From Terriglobia bacterium (GTDB lineage Bacteria > Acidobacteriota > Terriglobia > Bryobacterales > Bryobacteraceae), in the NCBI GenBank assembly GCA_020073325.1, contig JAIQFJ010000012.1, positions 1 to 34,368 of the forward strand: DNA of 34,368 nucleotides. Reading direction: 5' to 3'. Each line of letters starts with the position of its first letter. Position 1 is the first letter of the stretch. A program made the translations under genes and the position numbers. This document shows positions 17,094-23,283 of the stretch, piece after piece. Below the pieces are notes generated by a model. The model had not been told where the DNA came from and did no database searches. It worked only from the letters and a program-made list of their open reading frames with translations.

Positions 17094-18122
17094 TCAGTTT
17101 TCGAGATTGTATTCTTTGAGCTTTCGATAGAGCGTCGTCCGGCCGATTCCCAATAGATGTGCCGCTACCGCACGATCACCCTTGGTGTAATCGAGCGCGT
17201 TTAAAATGGCACGACGTTCCAGTTCGGCCAGCGGGATCACCGAAGGGACGTTTTGCACCGGGGCATGGAACGTCTCCTGTTCCGACACTTCCGGTTCGTT
17301 CGGCGCAGGGGCCCGATGTGCGGAGGCGGCGGCCATCAGATATTGCGACTTTTTCTGCGCCATGAAGTTCTGCAGACTGGACGGCAGGTCGCCCACATGC
17401 AGCAGCGGTCCGGAGTTGATCGCCACCATGTGCTGGATACAGTTTTCCAGTTCCCGGACGTTGCCGGGCCAGTCGTAGTTGAGCATGACTTCCATGGTCT
17501 CGGCCGTCAGCGTGTAATTTCCCCCCACCCGCGCCAGGAAGTGATTGATTAACGCCGGGATATCCTCGCGGCGCTCGCGCAGCGGCGAGAGACGTATATT
17601 AATAACGTTGAGGCGGAAATAGAGGTCGCGGCGAAAAGTCCCTTTTTCCACTTCTTTGGCCAGGTCGCGATTGGTCGCGGCGATGATGCGGAAATCCGAC
17701 CGTCGCGTGGTCAGCGCACCGACCGGGCGAAATTCCTTTTCCTGCAGGACTCTCAATAACTTAGCCTGCAGATCCAGCGGCAGCTCCCCGATTTCATCGA
17801 ACAGCGCCGTACCGCCATTCGCCGCTTCGATCAAGCCGATCTTGGCGACGGCGGCTCCAGTGAAGGCGCCTTTCGTGTGGCCGAACAGCTCGCTTTCCAT
17901 CAGCGGTCCGACCATCGACGAGCAGTCGATCGTCACGAACGGGCCGCTCGGGCTTATATTATGGATGGCGCGCGCCACCACTTCCTTGCCGGTCCCGGTC
18001 TCGCCGAGCAGCAGGGCCGGCCAACGGCATTTGCCCAATTTTTGTATGAGGTGCAGGACCTGTCGGGTCCTGGGCGATTGCCCCACAAGCACGTGTCTTG
18101 GATCGTCCATAAAAGGAAGCAT
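17094..18122 (-). CDS. Sigma-54-dependent transcriptional activator (AAA+ and Fis HTH, no receiver)
   Basis: 342 aa from the ATG at 18122; a TTG at 18161 would add 13 residues and an ATG at 18110 would remove 4. The AAA+ core starts almost at once. Walker A GETGTGKE is at 40-47, the sigma-54 contact loop GAFTGA at 85-90, Walker B ALFDEIG at 106-112, then FRRDLYFRLNV with arginine-finger region residues. NYDWPGNVRELENCIQHM marks the lid domain. A linker of about 60 residues rich in Ala, Pro and Glu leads to a Fis-type helix-turn-helix at the C-terminus (AVAAHLLGIGRTTLYRKLKE). It should bind upstream activating sequences and open sigma-54 promoters. There is no N-terminal sensory domain, so regulation must come in trans. 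No -24/-12 site is evident nearby. Confidence 0.9.
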   Translation of the reverse strand: MLPFMDDPRHVLVGQSPRTRQVLHLIQKLGKCRWPALLLGETGTGKEVVARAIHNISPSGPFVTIDCSSMVGPLMESELFGHTKGAFTGAAVAKIGLIEAANGGTALFDEIGELPLDLQAKLLRVLQEKEFRPVGALTTRRSDFRIIAATNRDLAKEVEKGTFRRDLYFRLNVINIRLSPLRERREDIPALINHFLARVGGNYTLTAETMEVMLNYDWPGNVRELENCIQHMVAINSGPLLHVGDLPSSLQNFMAQKKSQYLMAAASAHRAPAPNEPEVSEQETFHAPVQNVPSVIPLAELERRAILNALDYTKGDRAVAAHLLGIGRTTLYRKLKEYNLEN

Positions 18123-18233
18123 TCCCGCTTCAGGTGTATAAGTATGTAGTGTGTTGAGCAAGTATAAACTCTACGGTCATTTTGGAACTCTCTCAAGACC
18201 CGCGCCAGCGGAATAGGAGTAAGTCTGATGCGG

Positions 18234-18248
18234 GAGGGCATAGCCCTC
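18234..18248 (-). terminator. Short GC hairpin downstream of rlpA
   Basis: GAGGGC (18234-18239) and GCCCTC (18243-18248) pair perfectly around an ATA triloop, 15-29 nt beyond the rlpA stop and before the sigma-54 activator. There is no T-tract, so termination would be weak or Rho-assisted. The triloop design resembles the units at 3165-3233. Confidence 0.35.
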
Positions 18249-18262
18249 AAATGGGGGTAGCG

Positions 18263-18898
18263 TTACCGATCCGGGACAACCATCGCTTCGCCGGCGGTCT
18301 TCCGTACCTTTTGCGCCAATCGCTTGGCCTCGTCGAGCGAGAGATGATGACCGACCAGTACCCGGCAAACCGAGCTGCCTTCGACGACGCGGGAGTCGTC
18401 GAATTTTTTCGCGACGCTTTCGGCGCGCTCGCAGGTGGAGAAGGCTCCGGCTTGCACGGCGTAGTCGCCGGCGGGAAGAACGGCGTCCTTCGGAGGATCG
18501 ATCACTTTAAGATGGACGCGCGCGATTCCGGATCTCACCATGTCGAGGTCGCGTGCCGCGGCGAGAGAAAGATCGATGATGCGTCCGTCGACGAAGGGAC
18601 CTCGATCGGTGATGCGCACGTCGACGCGTTTTTGATTTTCGAGATTCGTCACTTCCACCCACGTGTTGAATGGAAGCGAGCGATGCGCGGCGGTGAGTTG
18701 CTCCTGATCGTAGATTTCTCCGGAGGAAGTCGCGCGTCCATGATAGGGAGCACCGTACCAGCTCGCGATTCCGGATTCGGTGGAACCGACGCGCGCGGGA
18801 GCGGCAACACGCGCCGAAGTTTTTCGCGCGCACGCACTCATCATCGCGACGACCGCGAGAAAAAGCACCGCAACCGCATAAACAGCGCCTCGCAGCAC
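18263..18898 (-). CDS. rlpA: RlpA-family septal-ring lipoprotein (DPBB + SPOR)
   Basis: 211 aa from the GTG at 18898. This start gives a standard lipoprotein signal (MLRGAVYAVAVLFLAVVAMM) with the lipobox ending at C23, and lies 7 nt after a TAGAAT box. An in-frame ATG at 18985 would prepend 29 mostly polar residues, which I consider less likely. Residues 42-132 are the double-psi beta-barrel (GIASWYGAPYHGRATSSGE, then RITDRGPFVDGRIIDLS), with H72 and D98 at the positions of RlpA catalytic residues. Residues 145-211 form a SPOR domain that binds denuded peptidoglycan. RlpA cleaves naked glycan strands at division sites or at least localises there. It is divergent from the lysine-rich peptide gene. 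Confidence 0.88.
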   Translation of the reverse strand: MLRGAVYAVAVLFLAVVAMMSACARKTSARVAAPARVGSTESGIASWYGAPYHGRATSSGEIYDQEQLTAAHRSLPFNTWVEVTNLENQKRVDVRITDRGPFVDGRIIDLSLAAARDLDMVRSGIARVHLKVIDPPKDAVLPAGDYAVQAGAFSTCERAESVAKKFDDSRVVEGSSVCRVLVGHHLSLDEAKRLAQKVRKTAGEAMVVPDR

Positions 18899-18905
18899 TA
18901 AAACA

Positions 18906-18911
18906 ATTCTA
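18906..18911 (-). promoter_or_regulatory. -10 box TAGAAT directly before rlpA start
   Basis: TAGAAT on the minus strand, followed by 7 nt and the GTG at 18898. At the normal 6-7 nt spacing between -10 box and +1, the mRNA would begin at the start codon. There is no Shine-Dalgarno. It supports choosing this start for rlpA. Confidence 0.5.
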
Positions 18912-18992
18912 CTCGAGTACGTTTCGGAGTGTTTTTCAATTCTCAACTGTGCGCGAGCGAGATCGTTATGGAAGTCGGCGTGCATTTTTTTC

Positions 18993-19021
18993 TTGACTTT
19001 CAACGCAAAGCACCTTATAAA
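18993..19021 (+). promoter_or_regulatory. Consensus sigma-70 promoter for the lysine-rich peptide gene
   Basis: TTGACT at 18993-18998, a spacer of 17 nt, and TATAAA at 19016-19021: a near-consensus housekeeping promoter, the best in the window. Transcription should start near 19028, leaving a leader of about 57 nt before the ATG at 19085. It lies upstream of rlpA on the other strand. Confidence 0.8.
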
Positions 19022-19067
19022 GGGGACACAACCGCGCTCTCCTTGTGAGTGGCGCGAAATTTGATGT

Positions 19068-19075
19068 AAAGGGAG
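19068..19075 (+). promoter_or_regulatory. Strong ribosome binding site of the lysine-rich peptide gene
   Basis: AAAGGGAG ends 9 nt before the ATG at 19085. It is among the clearest Shine-Dalgarno elements in the window, where most starts have weak or none. It supports translation of the 21-codon frame. Confidence 0.7.
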
Positions 19076-19084
19076 AATCAATCG

Positions 19085-19150
19085 ATGAAGAACGCAACCA
19101 AGAAGAAAGCGCCTGCAAAGAAAAAGGCTGCTCCGAAGAAAAAGAAGTAG
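19085..19150 (+). CDS. 21-residue lysine-rich histone-H1-like peptide
   Basis: A 21-codon ORF, MKNATKKK followed by APAKKKAAPKKKK; 11 residues are lysine and the rest are nearly all Ala and Pro. There is no acidic residue. The composition resembles the (K/A/P)-rich tails of histone H1 and of bacterial H1-like proteins such as Hc1, so binding to DNA, RNA or other polyanions is a reasonable guess. No family assignment is possible at this length. Three independent signals frame it: a consensus promoter (18993-19021), a strong Shine-Dalgarno (19068-19075) and a textbook intrinsic terminator (19182-19212). This argues against a chance ORF. An in-frame role as a leader peptide is unlikely because nothing lies downstream on this strand until 21188. 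The alternative is a small RNA whose transcript happens to contain an ORF. Confidence 0.7.
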   Translation: MKNATKKKAPAKKKAAPKKKK

Positions 19151-19181
19151 TCAGCAGCGCTAAGTTCGAGTTCAATCCAAT

Positions 19182-19212
19182 CGGCCCCGAGCAATCGGGG
19201 CCGTTTTCTTTT
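19182..19212 (+). terminator. Intrinsic terminator of the lysine-rich peptide gene
   Basis: CGGCCCCGA (19182-19190) and TCGGGGCCG (19195-19203) form a perfect 9-bp stem with a GCAA (GNRA) tetraloop, followed by TTTTCTTTT. It is oriented for the plus strand and lies 31 nt after the peptide stop codon. It is the only textbook Rho-independent terminator I see in the window. Confidence 0.88.
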
Positions 19213-19242
19213 GGTGGCGCCACTCGTCGGTGCGCCACAAAA

Positions 19243-20127
19243 CTAGGATGCGTTGGATTTGAACAGAGCGGCGACCAATGGACGCAGCTCTTCATAGGTC
19301 ATGCGCCCCGGATGATACAGGCGGACGATTCCATTGCGATCGACCAACACCAGAGTCGGGGTAGTGCTGACTCCGTAGCGCAGGAAATTCACTTCGCTGA
19401 CCGGCGCCGGATCGGCAATGATGTCGGCGTAGCGTTCCTTGCGGATCTTGTCGATGTAACGAAGCTCCACTTCAGGAGCCGCTTCCTCGCCGCCTTGCAC
19501 GTAGCCATACTTCTGCGTCGGCGCGACAATCGCGAGTCCTTTAAACTCCGATTGGAGCTGCGCCAGGATGGGTCCTTCGGCCTTGCAGTCTCCGCACCAG
19601 TGCGCCCAGAAGAACAGCAGCACCGGCTTGCCTTTCGGCAAAGCGACCTTTTGAAGCGCCGGCGCGGGCTTGCCTTCCATCGTCAGCAGATTGATATTTT
19701 TCTGGATGCGCGCGTTGATCGACGTCGCGCGGAAGAGCTTGAGCTGATCCTGCAAGTAGGTCACGGCTTCGGCGCGGCGATGCTGCGCGGCCAGGTAATT
19801 CGCCTCCACCTCGATCGCGGCTCCCAGCGCGATGGGCAAACCCCTCTCCTGATCGAGCGGGCGCTTCTTCAGCTCCGCCGTGCAGAGCTGATAAGTTTCA
19901 CTGGCATACTTCTCGGCCTGCCCGTAATTCCGCACGGCCAATTCGCCGCGCGCCATCCAACTGAGCGCTTCGAGCATCTCCGGCGTTACGCCGTTGGTCA
20001 TTCGATACGCCTTGATGAGTTGTGCGCCGGTCGCAAAGTCGTTAGCGGCGATCGCGGTGCGAACATCTTTGACGATCGCGGCGGAGGCGGTGAGGCTGGC
20101 CAGTGCAAGCCAGGCGCAGAGCTTCAT
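19243..20127 (-). CDS. Exported TlpA-like thioredoxin-fold protein with helical N-domain
   Basis: 294 aa. A signal peptide at residues 1-17 (MKLCAWLALASLTASAA) implies export. Residues 20-150 are Ala/Leu-rich helices that look like TPR repeats (ALSWMARGELAVRNYGQAEKY). Residues 152-290 are a thioredoxin fold of the TlpA/redoxin kind: PVLLFFWAHWCGDCKAE with active-site C178-G-D-C181, and a cis-proline in STTPTLVLVDRNG. CGDC is an unusual active-site pair compared with CGPC or CPPC. It probably reduces disulfides or otherwise assists redox chemistry outside the cytoplasm. GalU is 94 nt upstream on the same strand. The proximal leader contains a purine-rich GAGAGAGG 9-10 nt before the ATG, a fair Shine-Dalgarno. 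Confidence 0.85.
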   Translation of the reverse strand: MKLCAWLALASLTASAAIVKDVRTAIAANDFATGAQLIKAYRMTNGVTPEMLEALSWMARGELAVRNYGQAEKYASETYQLCTAELKKRPLDQERGLPIALGAAIEVEANYLAAQHRRAEAVTYLQDQLKLFRATSINARIQKNINLLTMEGKPAPALQKVALPKGKPVLLFFWAHWCGDCKAEGPILAQLQSEFKGLAIVAPTQKYGYVQGGEEAAPEVELRYIDKIRKERYADIIADPAPVSEVNFLRYGVSTTPTLVLVDRNGIVRLYHPGRMTYEELRPLVAALFKSNAS

Positions 20128-20221
20128 AGGGGTGACCTCTCTCTTTTTGAGGATACCCGGTGTGAGACGCGCGGGGTGGAACCGGTTATCCGGATTCGTT
20201 TGCGACCGTCCTACTCGCGAA

Positions 20222-21106
20222 TCAGAACGACAGGCCCTTCAGGTACGCGCGGAATTCTTCGCCCAGATCTTCGCGCTTGAGGGCGAACTCGACCGTGGCC
20301 TTCAGGAATCCAAGCTTGTCGCCCGCGTCGTAGCGCTTGCCTTCGAAGCGATATCCGTAAATCGGCCGGCTGCGCAGGACGTGCTTCAAGCCGTCGGTCA
20401 ACTGGATTTCTCCGCCGCTGCCGGGCTCGATCGCTTCGAGGCTGGTGAAAATCTCCGGCGTGAGGACGTAGCGTCCGATGATCGCCAGGTTCGACGGCGC
20501 ATCTTCCGCCTTCGGTTTCTCCACCATGTTGCGGATCCGATAGAGCCGGTCCTTGCCGCCATTGTGCGCGACGGGCTCGGCGTCGACCACCCCATAGGCC
20601 GAAATAAATTCTTTTGGAACTTCCATCAGCGCGACCACCGCCGCTCCGTAGAATTCGTACACGTCGAGGAGCTGGCGCAGACAGGGAACCTCGGCGTCGA
20701 TCACGTCGTCGGAAAGAATCACCGAAAACGGTTCGTCGCCGACCAGTTCGCGCGCGCGCAGAACCGCGTGCCCCAGGCCGAGCGCTTCCTTCTGACGGAC
20801 ATAAGAAATGTCGATCATGTCGGAAACGGCGCGAACCGTGGCGAGCAGTTCCTTTTTGTGGCGCGTCTCGAGCAGATGTTCCAGCTCGAAGCTCACGTCG
20901 AAATGATCTTCGATCGCGCTCTTGCCGCGTCCGGTCACGATAATGATGTTGCGGACGCCGGATTGCATCGCTTCCTCGACGCCGTATTGGATCAACGGCT
21001 TGTCGACCAGCGGAAGCATTTCCTTCGGTTGGGCTTTGGTGGCGGGCAGAAACCGCGTGCCCAGCCCGGCGGCGGGAAAAACCGCCTTGCGGACTTTGGC
21101 GATCAT
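20222..21106 (-). CDS. galU: UTP-glucose-1-phosphate uridylyltransferase
   Basis: 294 aa from the ATG at 21106. The nucleotidyltransferase motif AAGLGTRFLPATKAQPKEML sits at the N-terminus and identifies GalU. VDKPLIQYGVEEAM, VILSDDVIDAE (metal and sugar-phosphate binding) and EIQLTDGLKHVL follow in order. It makes UDP-glucose from UTP and glucose-1-phosphate for cell-envelope glycans. An ATG at 21115 would add MRR, with the sequence ATGAGGAGGATG placing a would-be Shine-Dalgarno immediately next to the second ATG. That spacing is unusable for it. A TAGAAT box 7 nt before 21106 favours a leaderless start at 21106. Confidence 0.93.
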   Translation of the reverse strand: MIAKVRKAVFPAAGLGTRFLPATKAQPKEMLPLVDKPLIQYGVEEAMQSGVRNIIIVTGRGKSAIEDHFDVSFELEHLLETRHKKELLATVRAVSDMIDISYVRQKEALGLGHAVLRARELVGDEPFSVILSDDVIDAEVPCLRQLLDVYEFYGAAVVALMEVPKEFISAYGVVDAEPVAHNGGKDRLYRIRNMVEKPKAEDAPSNLAIIGRYVLTPEIFTSLEAIEPGSGGEIQLTDGLKHVLRSRPIYGYRFEGKRYDAGDKLGFLKATVEFALKREDLGEEFRAYLKGLSF

Positions 21107-21113
21107 CCTCCTC

Positions 21114-21119
21114 ATTCTA
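21114..21119 (-). promoter_or_regulatory. -10 box TAGAAT directly before galU
   Basis: TAGAAT on the minus strand, followed by GAGGAGG and the ATG at 21106. Normal -10 spacing puts +1 at or next to the A of the ATG, so the mRNA would be leaderless. The intervening AGGAGG abuts the ATG and cannot act as a Shine-Dalgarno. Confidence 0.55.
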
Positions 21120-21175
21120 GCGAACATGCTCAGCGCGATTGGTGCGACGCGGCAGCTAGGCCAGCCAGGGAGACA

Positions 21176-21181
21176 TATAAT
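21176..21181 (+). promoter_or_regulatory. Perfect -10 box TATAAT before the alpha/beta hydrolase gene
   Basis: TATAAT at 21176-21181, 6 nt (CTGTCT) and then ATG at 21188. The predicted +1 is the A of the ATG, hence a leaderless mRNA. No -35 match is visible at 16-18 nt upstream. Confidence 0.6.
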
Positions 21182-21187
21182 CTGTCT

Positions 21188-22231
21188 ATGCTCACACTCC
21201 CCGCAGCGCTCAGACTCCTTGCAGCGCTCCTGACTGCTGCCCTCTGCTCCGCCGCCGAATTTCCGGCCGCTGTCGAAGGCGATTTTTCCATCCGCAATTT
21301 CAAATTCCACAATGGCGAAAGCATCGGCGAGCTGAAACTGCATTACTACACGGTGGGGAAACCATCGGCGACCAACGCCGTGCTCGTCATGCATGGCACC
21401 GGCGGAAGCGGCAAAGGATTTCTATCGCAGGGATTCGGCGGCGAGCTGTTCGGCGAAGGCCAGCCGCTCGACGCGTCGAAGTATTTCATCATCATGCCGG
21501 ATGCGATCGGGCATGGCGGATCGTCCAAGCCGAGCGACGGAATGAAGACGCATTTCCCCAAGTACTGCTACCACGACATGGTTCGCGCGGATTATCAGTT
21601 GCTGACCGAGAAGCTCGGCGTGAAACATCTGCGGCTGGTGATGGGGACGTCGATGGGCGCGATGCATAGCTGGGTCTGGGGCGAGATGTATCCCGACATG
21701 ATGGACGCGCTGATGCCGCTGGCGAGCGCTCCTGTTGAAATTGCCGGCAGGAATCGACTCTTGCGCGACATGATCATGCACGCGATCACGTCCGATCCAG
21801 ACTACAGGGGCGGCAACTACGATCATCCGATCCATGGGCTGCAGGCCGCGCAGGATGGATTGTCGATGATGACGTCGAGTGCGCTGCAGATGCACAAGCA
21901 GTATCCGACGCGGGCGAAGGCGGACGAAGGATATGAAAAGCTCATGCACACCGCGATGGACAAGGACGCCAACGACATGCTGTATCAGTTCGCGTCGTCG
22001 ACGGATTACAATCCGGAGCCGGAGCTGGAAAAAATCAAGGCCCGGCTGATCGCGGTGAATTCGGCTGACGACGAGGTGAATCCGCCGGAGCTGGGGATTC
22101 TGGAGCGAACGATCACCCGTGTAAAGCGGGGCCGCTACGTGCTGATTCCGACGGGTCCGGAGACGCGCGGGCATGGGACGCATTCAGTGGCGAAGCTGTG
22201 GAAGCAATACGTGGTCGAGCTGCTGAACTAA
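21188..22231 (+). CDS. Exported alpha/beta hydrolase of the MetX-like (homoserine acetyltransferase) fold
   Basis: 347 aa from the ATG at 21188. The N-terminus is a signal peptide (MLTLPAALRLLAALLTAALC, cleavage near SAA), so the protein is exported. The alpha/beta-hydrolase core has the oxyanion-side HGTGGSGKG (69-77), PDAIGHGGSS and the nucleophile elbow GTSMGAMHSW with S155. The acid is likely in NSADDEVNPPE and the histidine in HGTHS near the C-terminus. The elbow and LMPLASAP resemble MetX, which acetylates homoserine. A periplasmic location does not fit that reaction, so an esterase or another acyltransferase role is more likely. It converges with the ThiF-like gene with a 4-nt overlap. 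Confidence 0.85.
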   Translation: MLTLPAALRLLAALLTAALCSAAEFPAAVEGDFSIRNFKFHNGESIGELKLHYYTVGKPSATNAVLVMHGTGGSGKGFLSQGFGGELFGEGQPLDASKYFIIMPDAIGHGGSSKPSDGMKTHFPKYCYHDMVRADYQLLTEKLGVKHLRLVMGTSMGAMHSWVWGEMYPDMMDALMPLASAPVEIAGRNRLLRDMIMHAITSDPDYRGGNYDHPIHGLQAAQDGLSMMTSSALQMHKQYPTRAKADEGYEKLMHTAMDKDANDMLYQFASSTDYNPEPELEKIKARLIAVNSADDEVNPPELGILERTITRVKRGRYVLIPTGPETRGHGTHSVAKLWKQYVVELLN

Positions 22232-23241
22232 GACCCGACGTAGCGCGCGTAGAGACTTCGCGCGACCGATAAATCATCCGTGCCTTTGATGATCGCGCGG
22301 CCGTCGGGAAAAATCGTCATTTCATACAAATCGAGCACCACGCGCACTGCGTACTCGTTCGCGCGCACTTCACCCACCGGGCGGAGATGATTCGCCAGTT
22401 CCTGAAGATCGATGGGCCGTTCGCGCTCATGCACCTGGACTGCGTTGCGGCCGCACAACGAAATCGTGGCCCGGCGCGATCCGTCGAGATAGGAAAAGCG
22501 CCGCGCGCCGCAGCACTCACAATGCGGATCGATGGCGGGCGCCTCGAGCTGCCGAATCTCGCCCGACCACACGTCCACCGTCGTCAGCCGCGCGGACACA
22601 GCGGCGCCCGCCAGAATTTTCAGCGCATCGGCCGCCTGCAGTGCCGCGATCGTCGCCGTGATCGGACCCAGCACGCCCGCCGTTTCGCACGTCGGCTGCA
22701 CGCCTTCCGGCGGATCGGGATAGACACAGCGGAAACAGGCGGTGCGGCCGGGCGCTACTGCGAATTTCAATCCATAGCTGCCCACTGCCGCGCCGTAGAT
22801 CCACGCAACGTTGCGGCTCACCGCGACGTCGTTGATCAGGTAGCGGGTTTCGAAGTTGTCGGTGCCATCCAGGATCAGGTCGACATCGCCCAAGAGATCG
22901 GCGGCGTTGGCTGCGGTCAGGTCGGCGATCGCCGGCTCGATTTCCACCCCGGCGTTGATCTTCGACAGGCGGCGCGCGGCTGCGGCGGCCTTCGGAAGTC
23001 CTGCGCGCGCGTCGGATTCGTCGAACAGGAACTGGCGCTGTAGATTGCTGAACTCGACAAAATCGCGATCGATCAGCCGCACGCGGCCGACTCCCGCGCG
23101 CGTCAGAATTTCCGCCTGCACGCTGCCGAGCGCGCCGCATCCGACGATCGCCACGCGCGACCCGCGAATGCGTGCCTGGCCCTCTTCGCCGAGAGGAGCG
23201 AAGCGGATTTGGCGCGAATAGCGCGGGTCATTTATCCACAT
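22228..23241 (-). CDS. ThiF/MoeB-family E1-like adenylyltransferase with C-terminal extension
   Basis: 337 aa. The nucleotide-binding loop GCGALG is at 34-39 and DRDFVEFSNLQRQFLF (58-73) is the E1/MoeB signature. DGTDNFETRYLIND is at 125-138. Zinc would be held by C169-C172 (CFRC) and C241-C244 (CECC); a candidate catalytic cysteine is C185 in PTCETAGVLGP. Such enzymes adenylate the C-terminal glycine of ThiS or MoaD for sulfur transfer. Residues 260-337 (SLCGRNAVQVHERER, then YEMTIFPDGRAIIKGTDD) are an extra domain found in many stand-alone ThiF/HesA proteins. No sulfur-carrier gene lies next to it, so thiamine versus molybdopterin cannot be decided. It is divergent from the outer-membrane protein gene with 42 nt between starts. 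Confidence 0.88.
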   Translation of the reverse strand: MWINDPRYSRQIRFAPLGEEGQARIRGSRVAIVGCGALGSVQAEILTRAGVGRVRLIDRDFVEFSNLQRQFLFDESDARAGLPKAAAAARRLSKINAGVEIEPAIADLTAANAADLLGDVDLILDGTDNFETRYLINDVAVSRNVAWIYGAAVGSYGLKFAVAPGRTACFRCVYPDPPEGVQPTCETAGVLGPITATIAALQAADALKILAGAAVSARLTTVDVWSGEIRQLEAPAIDPHCECCGARRFSYLDGSRRATISLCGRNAVQVHERERPIDLQELANHLRPVGEVRANEYAVRVVLDLYEMTIFPDGRAIIKGTDDLSVARSLYARYVGS

Positions 23242-23272
23242 CGGTGCCTGCGTTGGTGCCCCACATCGGCGC
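23236..23272. repeat. Direct repeat in the thiF-like / tamA-like divergent gap
   Basis: CCACATCGGTGC (23236-23247) and CCACATCGGCGC (23261-23272) match at 11 of 12 positions, 25 bp apart. The first copy covers the ATG of the minus-strand gene. The pair may be an operator for the divergent starts, or a chance repeat. Confidence 0.3.
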
Positions 23273-23283
23273 TCTCAACGACG

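Noticed and set aside
18123-18161. TTG start adding 13 residues to the sigma-54 activator
   Set aside because: The extra segment has no family similarity and a good ATG lies at 18122; kept only as an alternative.
17055-18262. Sigma-54 (-24/-12) promoter near the sigma-54 activator
   Set aside because: No GG-N10-GC pair with flanking TGGCAC/TTGCA character was found in the nearby intergenic stretches.
18899-18985. ATG start adding 29 residues to RlpA
   Set aside because: It would bury a classic lipoprotein signal behind a polar stretch; the GTG at 18898 lies 7 nt from a TAGAAT box.
19994-21187. Long open plus-strand extension in frame with the exported hydrolase
   Set aside because: It is antisense to tlpA-like and galU coding sequence, has Arg/Gln/His-rich shadow composition, and the signal peptide, TATAAT box and fold all place the true start at 21188.
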